Shown: piece by piece, positions 13,771 to 27,735 of the stretch
How the letters are laid out: each line of letters starts with the position of its first letter
Numbering within the stretch: the stretch's first letter is position 1
Source of the DNA: Cladorhizidae sp. MBARI D1340-BT2
Lineage: Eukaryota; Porifera; Demospongiae; Poecilosclerida; Cladorhizidae
NCBI GenBank assembly: GCA_028752905.1
Contig: JAQNBH010000014.1
Coordinates: 29,006,168 to 29,070,167, forward strand
Length of the DNA stretch: 64,000 bases
Reading direction: 5' to 3'
Notes under the pieces: generated by a model
The model's input: the letters and a program-made list of their open reading frames with translations, nothing else
Database searches by the model: none
Told to the model about the DNA's origin: nothing
Position numbers and translations under genes: made by a program

Positions 13771-16700
13771 TGGAGTAGTCCTCAACATCACAGCATCTGA
13801 GGATTGGTGGAGTAGCCTCAACATCACAGCACCTGAGGATTGGTGGGGTATCCTTCAACATCACAGCATCTGAGGATTGGTGGGGTAGTCCTCAACATCA
13901 CAGCATCTGAGGTTGGTGGGGTATCCCTCAACATCACAGCACCTGAGGATTGGTGGGGTATCCCTCAACATCACAGCATCTGAGGATTGGTGGAGTAGCC
14001 CTCAACATCACAGCATCTGAGGATTGGTGGGGTAGCCCTCAACATCACAGCACCTGAGGATTGGTGGGGTAGTCCTCAACACCACAGCATCTGAGGATTG
14101 GTGGAGTAGCCCTCAACATCACAGCATCTGAGGATTGGTGGAGTAGCCCTCAACATCACAGCATCTGAGGATTGGTGGGGTAGTCCTCAACATCACAGCA
14201 TCTGAGGATTGGTGGGGTAGTCCTCAACATCACAGCACCTGAGGATTGGTGGGGTAGTCCTCAACATCACAGCATCTGAGGATTGATGGAGTAGCCTCAA
14301 CATCACAGCATCTGAGGATTGGTGGGGTAGTCCTCAACATCACAGCATCTGAGGATTGGTGGGGTATCCCTCAACATCACAGCATCTGAGGATTGGTGGA
14401 GTAGCCTCAACATCACAGCATCTGAGGATTGGTGGGGTAGTCCTCAACATCACAGCATCTGAAGATTGGTGAAGTAGCCCTCAACATCACAGCATCTGAG
14501 GATTGGTGGGGTATCCCCTCAGCATCACAGCATCTGAGGATTGGTGGAGTAGTCCTCAACATCACAGCACCTGAGGAGATTGGTGGGGTAGTCCTCAACA
14601 TCACAGCATCTGAGGATTGGTGGAGTAGTCCTCAACATCACAGCATCTGAGGATTGGTGGGGTATCCCTCAACATCACAGCATCTGAGGATTGGTGGGGT
14701 AGTCCTCAACATCACAGCATCTGAGGATTGGTGGGGTATCCCTCAACACCACAGCATCTGAGGATTGGTGGGGTAGTCCTCAACATCACAGCATCTGAGG
14801 ATTGGTGGGGTAGTCCTCAACATCACAGCATCTGAGGATTGGTGGGGTATCCCTCAACATCACAGCATCTGAGGATTGGTGAAGTAGTCCTCAACATCAC
14901 AGCATCTGAGGATTGGTGGAGTAGTCCTCAACATCACAGCACCTGAGGATTGGTGGAGTAGCCTCAACATCACAGCATCTGAGGATTGGTGGGGTCCTCA
15001 ACATCACAGCACCTGAGGATTGGTGGAGTAGTCCTCAACATCACAGCATCTGAGGATTGGTGGAGTAGCCCTCAACATCACAGCATCTGAGGATTGGTGG
15101 GGGTAGTCCTCAACATCACAGCATCTGAGGATTGGTGGAGAAGCCCTCAACATCACAGCATCTGAGGATTGGTGGAGTAGTCCTCAACATCACAGCATCT
15201 GAGGATTGGTGGGGTAGTCCTCAACATCACAGCATCTGAGGATTGGTGGAGTAGCCCTCAACAGCACAGCATCTGAGGATTGGTGGGGTGGTCCTCAACA
15301 TCACAGCACCTGAGGATTGGTGGGGTAGTCCTCAACATCACAGCATCTGAGGATTGGTGGAGTAGTCCTCAACATCACAGCATCTGAGGATTGTTGGAGT
15401 AGCCATCAACATCACAGCATCTGAGGATTGGTGGGGTAGTCCTCAACATCTCAGCATCTGAGGATTGGTGGGGTATCCCTCAACATCACAGCATCTGAGG
15501 ATTGGTGGGGTATCCCTCAACATCACAGTACCTGAGGATTGGTGGAGTAGCCCTCAACATCACAGCATCTGAGGATTGGTGGGTAGTCCTCAACACCACA
15601 GCACCTGAGGATTGGTGGGGTATCCCTCAACATCACAGCATCTGAGGATTGGTGGAGAAGCCCTCAACATCACAGCATCTGAGGATTGGTGGGGTAGTCC
15701 TCAACATCACAGCACCTGAGGATTGGTGGAGTAGTCCTCAACATCACAGCATCTGAGGATTGGTGGAGTAGCCCCCAACATCACAGCATCTGAGGATTGG
15801 TGGAGAAGCCCTCAACATCACAGCATTTGGGGATTGGTGGAGTAGCCCTCAACATCACAGCACCTGAGGATTGGTGGGGTATCCCTCAACATCACAGCAT
15901 CTGAGGATTGGTGGAGTAGCCCTCAACATCACAGCATCTGAGGATTGGTGGGGTAGTCCTCAACATCACAGCATCTGAGGATTGGTGGGGTAGTCCTCAA
16001 CATTACAGCACCTGAGGATTGGTGGGGTAGTCCTCAACATCACAGCATCTGAGGATTGGTGGGGTATCCCTCAACATCACAGCATCTGAGGATTGGTGGA
16101 GTAGCCCTCAACATCACAGCACCTGAGGATTGGTGGGGTATCCCTCAACATCACAGCATCTGAGGATTGGTGGAGTAGCCCTCAACATCACAGCATCTGA
16201 GGATTGGTGGGGTAGTCCTCAACATCACAGCATCTGAGGATTGGTGGGGTAGTCCTCAACATCACAGCACCTGAGGATTGGTGGGGTAGTCCTCAACATC
16301 ACAGCATCTGAGGATTGGTGGGGTATCCCTCAACATCACAGCACCTGAGGATTGGTGGGGTAGCTATCGACATCACAGCATCTGAGGATTGGTGGGGTAG
16401 CCCTCAACATCACAGCATCTGAGGATTGGTGGGGGAGCCCTCAACATCACAGCATCTGAGGATTGGTGGGGTAGTCCTCAACATCACAGCATCTGAGGAT
16501 TGGTGGAGTATCCCTCAACATCACAGCATCTGAGGATTGGTGGAGTAGCCCTCAACATCACAGCATCTGAGGATTGGTGGAGTAGCCCTCAACAGCACAG
16601 CACCTGAGGATTGGTGGGGTAGCCATCAACATCACAGCATCTGAGGATTGGTGGGGTAGCCCTCAACATCACAGCATCTGAGGATTGGTGGAGAAGCCCT

Positions 16701-17200
16701 CAACATCACAGCATCTGAGGATTGGTGGGGTAGTCCTCAACATCACAGCATCTGAGGATTGGTGGAGTAGTCCTCAACATCACAGCATCTGAGGATTGGT
16801 GGGGTAGTCCTCAACATCACAGCATCTGAGGATTGGTGGGGTAGCCATCAACATCACAGCATCTGAGGATTGGTGGGGTAGTCCTCAACATCACAGCATC
16901 TGAGGATTGGTGGAGTAGGCCTCGACATCACAGCATCTGAGGATTGGTGGGGTAGCCCTCAACATCACAGCATCTGAGGATTGGTGGAGTAGCCCTCAAC
17001 ATCACAGCATCTGAGGATTGGTGGGGTAGTCCTCAACATCACAGCACCTGAGGATTGGTGGAGTAGCCCTCAACACCACAGCATCTGAGGATTGGTGGGG
17101 TAGTCCTCAACATCACAGCATCTGAGGATTGGTGGGGTAGTCCTCAACATCACAGCATCTGAGGATTGGTGGGGTAGTCCTCAACATCACAGCATCTGAG
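13541..17200. repeat. B-type block, duplicated at about 21375-25080
   Basis: Markers GAGGTTGG (13541, 13909), CTGAGGAGATTGG (near 14571) and CATTTGGGG (near 15826) reappear about 7,834-7,837 bp to the right (21375, 21743, 22405, 23663). The 3-bp change in offset is explained by a lost AGT near 14996. The second copy also carries one extra unit near 24600. A smaller 2,033-bp repetition links CATTTGGGG at 15826 to the one at 17859. Confidence 0.8.
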
Positions 17201-17299
17201 GATTGGTGGGGAGCCCTCAACATCACAGCATCTGAGGATTGGTGGGGTAGTCCTCAACATCACAGCATCTGAGGATTGGTGGAGTAGTCCTCAACATCA

Positions 17300-20200
17300 C
17301 AGCATCTGAGGATTGGTGGGGTAGTCCTCAACATCACAGCATCTGAGGATTGGTGGAGTAGTCCTCAACATCACAGCATCTGAGGATTGGTGGGGTATCC
17401 CTCAACACCACAGCACCTGAGGATTGGTGGGGTAGCCATCAACATCACAGCATCTGAGGATTGGTGGGGTAGTCCTCAACATCTCAGCATCTGAGGATTG
17501 GTGGGGTATCCCTCAACATCACAGCATCTGAGGATTGGTGGGGTATCCCTCAACATCACAGCACCTGAGGATTGGTGGAGTAGCCCTCAACATCACAGCA
17601 TCTGAGGATTGGTGGGTAGTCCTCAACACCACAGCACCTGAGGATTGGTGGGGTATCCCTCAACATCACAGCATCTGAGGATTGGTGGAGAAGCCCTCAA
17701 CATCACAGCATCTGAGGATTGGTGGGGTAGTCCTCAACATCACAGCACCTGAGGATTGGTGGAGTAGTCCTCAACATCACAGCATCTGAGGATTGGTGGA
17801 GTAGCCCCCAACATCACAGCATCTGAGGATTGGTGGAGAAGCCCTCAACATCACAGCATTTGGGGATTGGTGGAGTAGCCCTCAACATCACAGCACCTGA
17901 GGATTGGTGGGGTATCCCTCAACATCACAGCATCTGAGGATTGGTGGAGTAGCCCTCAACATCACAGCATCTGAGGATTGGTGGGGTAGTCCTCAACATC
18001 ACAGCATCTGAGGATTGGTGGGGTAGTCCTCAACATTACAGCACCTGAGGATTGGTGGGGTAGTCCTCAACATCACAGCATCTGAGGATTGGTGGGGTAT
18101 CCCTCAACATCACAGCATCTGAGGATTGGTGGAGTAGCCCTCAACATCACAGCACCTGAGGATTGGTGGGGTATCCCTCAACATCACAGCATCTGAGGAT
18201 TGGTGGAGTAGCCCTCAACATCACAGCATCTGAGGATTGGTGGGGTAGTCCTCAACATCACAGCATCTGAGGATTGGTGGGGTAGTCCTCAACATCACAG
18301 CACCTGAGGATTGGTGGGGTAGTCCTCAACATCACAGCATCTGAGGATTGGTGGGGTAGCCATCGACATCACAGCATCTGAGGATTGGTGGGGTAGCCCT
18401 CAACATCACAGCATCTGAGGATTGGTGGGGGAGCCCTCAACATCACAGCATCTGAGGATTGGTGGGGTAGTCCTCAACATCACAGCATCTGAGGATTGGT
18501 GGAGTATCCCTCAACATCACAGCATCTGAGGATTGGTGGAGTAGCCCTCAACATCACAGCATCTGAGGATTGGTGGAGTAGCCCTCAACAGCACAGCACC
18601 TGAGGATTGGTGGGGTAGCCATCAACATCACAGCATCTGAGGATTGGTGGGGTAGCCCTCAACATCACAGCATCTGAGGATTGGTGGAGAAGCCCTCAAC
18701 ATCACAGCATCTGAGGATTGGTGGGGTAGTCCTCAACATCACAGCATCTGAGGATTGGTGGAGTAGTCCTCAACATCACAGCATCTGAGGATTGGTGGGG
18801 TAGTCCTCAACATCACAGCATCTGAGGATTGGTGGGGTAGCCATCAACATCACAGCATCTGAGGATTGGTGGGGTAGTCCTCAACATCACAGCATCTGAG
18901 GATTGGTGGAGTAGGCCTCGACATCACAGCATCTGAGGATTGGTGGGGTAGCCCTCAACATCACAGCATCTGAGGATTGGTGGAGTAGCCCTCAACATCA
19001 CAGCATCTGAGGATTGGTGGGGTAGTCCTCAACATCACAGCACCTGAGGATTGGTGGAGTAGCCCTCAACACCACAGCATCTGAGGATTGGTGGAGTAGC
19101 CCTCAACATCACAGCATCTGAGGATTGGTGGGGTAGTACTCAACATCACAGCATCTGAGGATTGGTGGGGTAGCCATCAACATCACAGCATCTGAGGATT
19201 GGTGGGGTAGCCCTCAACATCACAGCATCTGAGGATTGGTGGAGAAGCCCTCAACATCACAGCATCTGAGGATTGGTGGGGTAGTCCTCAACATCACAGC
19301 ATCTGAGGATTGGTGGAGTAGTCCTCAACATCACAGCATCTGAGGATTGGTGGGGTAGTCCTCAACATCACAGCATCTGAGGATTGGTGGGGTAGCCATC
19401 AACATCACAGCATCTGAGGATTGGTGGGGTAGTCCTCAACATCACAGCATCTGAGGATTGGTGGAGTAGGCCTCGACATCACAGCATCTGAGGATTGGTG
19501 GGGTAGCCCTCAACATCACAGCATCTGAGGATTGGTGGAGTAGCCCTCAACATCACAGCATCTGAGGATTGGTGGGGTAGTCCTCAACATCACAGCACCT
19601 GAGGATTGGTGGAGTAGCCCTCAACACCACAGCATCTGAGGATTGGTGGGGTATCCCTCAACATCACAGCATCTGAGGATTGGTGGAGTAGCCCTCAACA
19701 TCACAGCATCTGAGGATTGGTGGGGTAGTCCTCAACATCACAGCATCTGAGGATTGGTGGGGTAGTCCTCAACATCACAGCACCTGAGGATTGGTGGAGT
19801 AGTCCTCAACATCACAGCATCTGAGGATTGGTGGGGTAGTCCTCAACATCACAGCATCTGAGGATTGGTGGGGTAGTCCTCAACATCACAGCACCTGAGG
19901 ATTGGTGGGGTAGTCCTCAACATCACAGCATCTGAGGATTGGTGGAGTAGCCCTCAACATCACAGATCTGAGGATTGGTGGAGTAGCCCTCAACACAACA
20001 GCATCTGAGGATTGGTGGGGTAGTCCTCAACATCACAGCATCTGAGGATTGGTGGGGTAGTCCTCAACATCACAGCATCTGAGGATTGGTGGGGTATCCC
20101 TCAACATCACAGCACCTGAGGATTGGTGGGGTAGTCCTCAACATCACAGCATCTGAGGATTGGTGGAGTAGCCCTCAACATCACAGCATCTGAGGATTGG

Positions 20201-23200
20201 TGGGGTAGTCCTCAACATCACAGCATCTGAGGATTGGTGGAGTAGCCCTCAACATCACAGCATCTGAGGATTGGTGGGGTATCCCTCAACATCACAGCAT
20301 CTGAGGATTGGTGGAGTAGCCCTCAACATCACAGCATCTGAGGATTGGTGGGATAGGCCTCAACATCACAGCACCTGAGGATTGGTGGGGTAGTCCTCAA
20401 CATCACAGCATCTGAGGATTGGTGGAGTAGCCCTCAACATCACAGCATCTGAGGATTGGTGGGATAGGCCTCAACATCACAGCACCTGAGGATTGGTGGG
20501 GTAGTCCTCAACATCACAGCATCTGAGGATTGGTGGGGTAGTCCTCAACATCACAGCATCTGAAGATTGGTGGAGTAGCCTCAACATCACAGCATCTGAG
20601 GATTGGTGGGGTAGTCCTCAACATCACAGCATCTGAGGATTGGTGGAGTAGCCCTCAACATCACAGCATCTGAGGATTGGTGGGGTATCCCTCAACATCA
20701 CAGCACCTGAGGATTGGTGGGGTAGTCCTCAACATCACAGCATCTGAGGATTGGTGGGGTAGTCCTCAACATCACAGCATCTGAGGATTGGTGGGGTAGT
20801 CCTCAACATCACAGCATCTGAGGATTGGTGGAGTAGTCCTCAACATCACAGCATCTGAGGATTGGTGGAGTAGCCCTCAACATCACAGCATCTGAGGATT
20901 GGTGGAGTAGCCCTCAACATCACAGCATCTGAGGATTGGTGGAGTATCCCTCAACATCACAGCATCTGAGGATTGGTGGAGTAGTCCTCAACATCACAGC
21001 ACCTGAGGATTGGTGGAGTAGTCCTCAACAGCACAGCATCTGAGGATTGGTGGGGTATCCCTCAACATCACAGCATCTGAGGATTGGTGGGGTAGTCCTC
21101 AACATCACAGCACCTGAGGATTGGTGGGGTAGTCCTCAACATCACAGCATCTGAGGATTGGTGGAGTAGCCCTCAACATCACAGCATCTGAGGATTGGTG
21201 GAGTAGCCCTCAACATCACAGCATCTGAGGATTGGTGGGGTATCCCTCAACATCACAGCATCTGAGGATTGGTGAAGTAGCCCTCAGCATCACAGCATCT
21301 GAGGATTGGTGGGGTATCCTTCAACATCACAGCATCTGAGGATTGGTGGGGTAGTCCTCAACATCACAGCATCTGAGGTTGGTGGGGTATCCCTCAACAT
21401 CACAGCACCTGAGGATTGGTGGGGTATCCCTCAACATCACAGCATCTGAGGATTGGTGGGGTATCCCTCAACATCACAGCATCTGAGGATTGGTGGAGTA
21501 GCCCTCAACATCACAGCACCTGAGGATTGGTGGGGTAGTCCTCAACAGCACAGCATCTGAGGATTGGTGGGGTATCCCTCAACATCACAGCATCTGAGGA
21601 TTGGTGGAGTAGTCCTCAACATCACAGCATCTGAGGATTGGTGGAGTAGCCTCAACATCACAGCACCTGAGGATTGGTGGGGTATCCTTCAACATCACAG
21701 CATCTGAGGATTGGTGGGGTAGTCCTCAACATCACAGCATCTGAGGTTGGTGGGGTATCCCTCAACATCACAGCACCTGAGGATTGGTGGGGTATCCCTC
21801 AACATCACAGCATCTGAGGATTGGTGGAGTAGCCCTCAACATCACAGCATCTGAGGATTGGTGGGGTAGCCCTCAACATCACAGCACCTGAGGATTGGTG
21901 GGGTAGTCCTCAACACCACAGCATCTGAGGATTGGTGGAGTAGCCCTCAACATCACAGCATCTGAGGATTGGTGGAGTAGCCCTCAACATCACAGCATCT
22001 GAGGATTGGTGGGGTAGTCCTCAACATCACAGCATCTGAGGATTGGTGGGGTAGTCCTCAACATCACAGCACCTGAGGATTGGTGGGGTAGTCCTCAACA
22101 TCACAGCATCTGAGGATTGATGGAGTAGCCTCAACATCACAGCATCTGAGGATTGGTGGGGTAGTCCTCAACATCACAGCATCTGAGGATTGGTGGGGTA
22201 TCCCTCAACATCACAGCATCTGAGGATTGGTGGAGTAGCCTCAACATCACAGCATCTGAGGATTGGTGGGGTAGTCCTCAACATCACAGCATCTGAAGAT
22301 TGGTGAAGTAGCCCTCAACATCACAGCATCTGAGGATTGGTGGGGTATCCCCTCAGCATCACAGCATCTGAGGATTGGTGGAGTAGTCCTCAACATCACA
22401 GCACCTGAGGAGATTGGTGGGGTAGTCCTCAACATCACAGCATCTGAGGATTGGTGGAGTAGTCCTCAACATCACAGCATCTGAGGATTGGTGGGGTATC
22501 CCTCAACATCACAGCATCTGAGGATTGGTGGGGTAGTCCTCAACATCACAGCATCTGAGGATTGGTGGGGTATCCCTCAACACCACAGCATCTGAGGATT
22601 GGTGGGGTAGTCCTCAACATCACAGCATCTGAGGATTGGTGGGGTAGTCCTCAACATCACAGCATCTGAGGATTGGTGGGGTATCCCTCAACATCACAGC
22701 ATCTGAGGATTGGTGAAGTAGTCCTCAACATCACAGCATCTGAGGATTGGTGGAGTAGTCCTCAACATCACAGCACCTGAGGATTGGTGGAGTAGCCTCA
22801 ACATCACAGCATCTGAGGATTGGTGGGGTAGTCCTCAACATCACAGCACCTGAGGATTGGTGGAGTAGTCCTCAACATCACAGCATCTGAGGATTGGTGG
22901 AGTAGCCCTCAACATCACAGCATCTGAGGATTGGTGGGGGTAGTCCTCAACATCACAGCATCTGAGGATTGGTGGAGAAGCCCTCAACATCACAGCATCT
23001 GAGGATTGGTGGAGTAGTCCTCAACATCACAGCATCTGAGGATTGGTGGGGTAGTCCTCAACATCACAGCATCTGAGGATTGGTGGAGTAGCCCTCAACA
23101 GCACAGCATCTGAGGATTGGTGGGGTGGTCCTCAACATCACAGCACCTGAGGATTGGTGGGGTAGTCCTCAACATCACAGCATCTGAGGATTGGTGGAGT

Positions 23201-26200
23201 AGTCCTCAACATCACAGCATCTGAGGATTGTTGGAGTAGCCATCAACATCACAGCATCTGAGGATTGGTGGGGTAGTCCTCAACATCTCAGCATCTGAGG
23301 ATTGGTGGGGTATCCCTCAACATCACAGCATCTGAGGATTGGTGGGGTATCCCTCAACATCACAGTACCTGAGGATTGGTGGAGTAGCCCTCAACATCAC
23401 AGCATCTGAGGATTGGTGGGTAGTCCTCAACACCACAGCACCTGAGGATTGGTGGGGTATCCCTCAACATCACAGCATCTGAGGATTGGTGGAGAAGCCC
23501 TCAACATCACAGCATCTGAGGATTGGTGGGGTAGTCCTCAACATCACAGCACCTGAGGATTGGTGGAGTAGTCCTCAACATCACAGCATCTGAGGATTGG
23601 TGGAGTAGCCCCCAACATCACAGCATCTGAGGATTGGTGGAGAAGCCCTCAACATCACAGCATTTGGGGATTGGTGGAGTAGCCCTCAACATCACAGCAC
23701 CTGAGGATTGGTGGGGTATCCCTCAACATCACAGCATCTGAGGATTGGTGGAGTAGCCCTCAACATCACAGCATCTGAGGATTGGTGGGGTAGTCCTCAA
23801 CATCACAGCATCTGAGGATTGGTGGGGTAGTCCTCAACATTACAGCACCTGAGGATTGGTGGGGTAGTCCTCAACATCACAGCATCTGAGGATTGGTGGG
23901 GTATCCCTCAACATCACAGCATCTGAGGATTGGTGGAGTAGCCCTCAACATCACAGCACCTGAGGATTGGTGGGGTATCCCTCAACATCACAGCATCTGA
24001 GGATTGGTGGAGTAGCCCTCAACATCACAGCATCTGAGGATTGGTGGGGTAGTCCTCAACATCACAGCATCTGAGGATTGGTGGGGTAGTCCTCAACATC
24101 ACAGCACCTGAGGATTGGTGGGGTAGTCCTCAACATCACAGCATCTGAGGATTGGTGGGGTATCCCTCAACATCACAGCACCTGAGGATTGGTGGGGTAG
24201 CCATCGACATCACAGCATCTGAGGATTGGTGGGGTAGCCCTCAACATCACAGCATCTGAGGATTGGTGGGGGAGCCCTCAACATCACAGCATCTGAGGAT
24301 TGGTGGGGTAGTCCTCAACATCACAGCATCTGAGGATTGGTGGAGTATCCCTCAACATCACAGCATCTGAGGATTGGTGGAGTAGCCCTCAACATCACAG
24401 CATCTGAGGATTGGTGGAGTAGCCCTCAACAGCACAGCACCTGAGGATTGGTGGGGTAGCCATCAACATCACAGCATCTGAGGATTGGTGGGGTAGCCCT
24501 CAACATCACAGCATCTGAGGATTGGTGGAGAAGCCCTCAACATCACAGCATCTGAGGATTGGTGGGGTAGTCCTCAACATCACAGCATCTGAGGATTGGT
24601 GGGGTAGTCCTCAACATCACAGCATCTGAGGATTGGTGGAGTAGTCCTCAACATCACAGCATCTGAGGATTGGTGGGGTAGTCCTCAACATCACAGCATC
24701 TGAGGATTGGTGGGGTAGCCATCAACATCACAGCATCTGAGGATTGGTGGGGTAGTCCTCAACATCACAGCATCTGAGGATTGGTGGAGTAGGCCTCGAC
24801 ATCACAGCATCTGAGGATTGGTGGGGTAGCCCTCAACATCACAGCATCTGAGGATTGGTGGAGTAGCCCTCAACATCACAGCATCTGAGGATTGGTGGGG
24901 TAGTCCTCAACATCACAGCACCTGAGGATTGGTGGAGTAGCCCTCAACACCACAGCATCTGAGGATTGGTGGGGTAGTCCTCAACATCACAGCATCTGAG
25001 GATTGGTGGGGTAGTCCTCAACATCACAGCATCTGAGGATTGGTGGGGTAGTCCTCAACATCACAGCATCTGAGGATTGGTGGGGAGCCCTCAACATCAC
25101 AGCATCTGAGGATTGGTGGGGTATCCCTCAACATCACAGCACCTGAGGATTGGTGGGGTAGTCCTCAACATCACAGCATCTGAGGATTGGTGGAGTAGTC
25201 CTCAACATCACAGCATCTGAGGATTGGTGGGGTAGTCCTCAACATCACAGCATCTGAGGATTGGTGGAGTAGTCCTCAACATCACAGCATCTGAGGATTG
25301 GTGGGGTATCCCTCAACACCACAGCACCTGAGGATTGGTGGGGTAGCCATCAACATCACAGCATCTGAGGATTGGTGGGGTAGTCCTCAACATCTCAGCA
25401 TCTGAGGATTGGTGGGGTATCCCTCAACATCACAGCATCTGAGGATTGGTGGGGTATCCCTCAACATCACAGCACCTGAGGATTGGTGGAGTAGCCCTCA
25501 ACATCACAGCATCTGAGGATTGGTGGGTAGTCCTCAACACCACAGCACCTGAGGATTGGTGGGGTATCCCTCAACATCACAGCATCTGAGGATTGGTGGA
25601 GAAGCCCTCAACATCACAGCATCTGAGGATTGGTGGGGTAGTCCTCAACATCACAGCATCTGAGGATTGGTGGAGTAGTCCTCAACATCACAGCATCTGA
25701 GGATTGGTGGGGTAGTCCTCAACATCACAGCATCTGAGGATTGGTGGAGTAGTCCTCAACATCACAGCATCTGAGGATTGGTGGGGTAGTCCTCAACATC
25801 ACAGCATCTGAGGATTGGTGGAGTAGTCCTCAACATCACAGCATCTGAGGATTGGTGGAGTAGGCCTCGACATCACAGCATCTGAGGATTGGTGGGGGTA
25901 GTCCTCAACATCACAGCATCTGAGGATTGGTGGAGAAGCCCTCAACATCACAGCATCTGAGGATTGGTGGAGTAGTCCTCAACATCACAGCATCTGAGGA
26001 TTGGTGGGGTAGTCCTCAACATCACAGCATCTGAGGATTGGTGGAGTAGCCCTCAACAGCACAGCATCTGAGGATTGGTGGGGTGGTCCTCAACATCACA
26101 GCACCTGAGGATTGGTGGGGTAGTCCTCAACATCACAGCATCTGAGGATTGGTGGAGTAGTCCTCAACATCACAGCATCTGAGGATTGTTGGAGTAGCCA

Positions 26201-27735
26201 TCAACATCACAGCATCTGAGGATTGGTGGGGTAGTCCTCAACATCTCAGCATCTGAGGATTGGTGGGGTATCCCTCAACATCACAGCATCTGAGGATTGG
26301 TGGGGTATCCCTCAACATCACAGTACCTGAGGATTGGTGGAGTAGCCCTCAACATCACAGCATCTGAGGATTGGTGGGTAGTCCTCAACACCACAGCACC
26401 TGAGGATTGGTGGGGTATCCCTCAACATCACAGCATCTGAGGATTGGTGGAGAAGCCCTCAACATCACAGCATCTGAGGATTGGTGGGGTAGTCCTCAAC
26501 ATCACAGCACCTGAGGATTGGTGGAGTAGTCCTCAACATCACAGCATCTGAGGATTGGTGGAGTAGCCCCCAACATCACAGCATCTGAGGATTGGTGGAG
26601 AAGCCCTCAACATCACAGCATTTGGGGATTGGTGGAGTAGCCCTCAACATCACAGCACCTGAGGATTGGTGGGGTATTCCTCAACATCACAGCATCTGAG
26701 GATTGGTGGAGTAGCCCTCAACATCACAGCATCTGAGGATTGGTGGGGTAGTCCTCAACATCACAGCATCTGAGGATTGGTGGGGTAGTCCTCAACATTA
26801 CAGCACCTGAGGATTGGTGGGGTAGTCCTCAACATCACAGCATCTGAGGATTGGTGGGGTATCCCTCAACATCACAGCATCTGAGGATTGGTGGAGTAGC
26901 CCTCAACATCACAGCACCTGAGGATTGGTGGGGTATCCCTCAACATCACAGCATCTGAGGATTGGTGGAGTAGCCCTCAACATCACAGCATCTGAGGATT
27001 GGTGGGGTAGTCCTCAACATCACAGCATCTGAGGATTGGTGGGGTAGTCCTCAACATCACAGCACCTGAGGATTGGTGGGGTAGTCCTCAACATCACAGC
27101 ATCTGAGGATTGGTGGGGTATCCCTCAACATCACAGCACCTGAGGATTGGTGGGGTAGCCATCGACATCACAGCATCTGAGGATTGGTGGGGTAGCCCTC
27201 AACATCACAGCATCTGAGGATTGGTGGGGGAGCCCTCAACATCACAGCATCTGAGGATTGGTGGGGTAGTCCTCAACATCACAGCATCTGAGGATTGGTG
27301 GAGTATCCCTCAACATCACAGCATCTGAGGATTGGTGGAGTAGCCCTCAACATCACAGCATCTGAGGATTGGTGGAGTAGCCCTCAACAGCACAGCACCT
27401 GAGGATTGGTGGGGTAGCCATCAACATCACAGCATCTGAGGATTGGTGGGGTAGCCCTCAACATCACAGCATCTGAGGATTGGTGGAGAAGCCCTCAACA
27501 TCACAGCATCTGAGGATTGGTGGGGTAGTCCTCAACATCACAGCATCTGAGGATTGGTGGGGTAGTCCTCAACATCACAGCATCTGAGGATTGGTGGAGT
27601 AGTCCTCAACATCACAGCATCTGAGGATTGGTGGGGTAGTCCTCAACATCACAGCATCTGAGGATTGGTGGGGTAGCCATCAACATCACAGCATCTGAGG
27701 ATTGGTGGGGTAGTCCTCAACATCACAGCATCTGA
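17300..27735. repeat. First copy of a 10,426-bp tandem segmental duplication within the array
   Basis: Rare variants match the next copy at a constant offset of 10,426 bp: CATTTGGGG 17859/28285 and 26621/37047; GTACTCAAC 19136/29562; CAGATCTG near 19965/30391; GAGGTTGG 21375/31801 and 21743/32169; the GATTGATGG and GAGGAGATTGG region 22247/32673. The match breaks at about 17300 on the left (GGAG against GGGG) and about 27740 on the right, so the two copies abut head to tail. 10,426 bp is about 282 units. Confidence 0.85.
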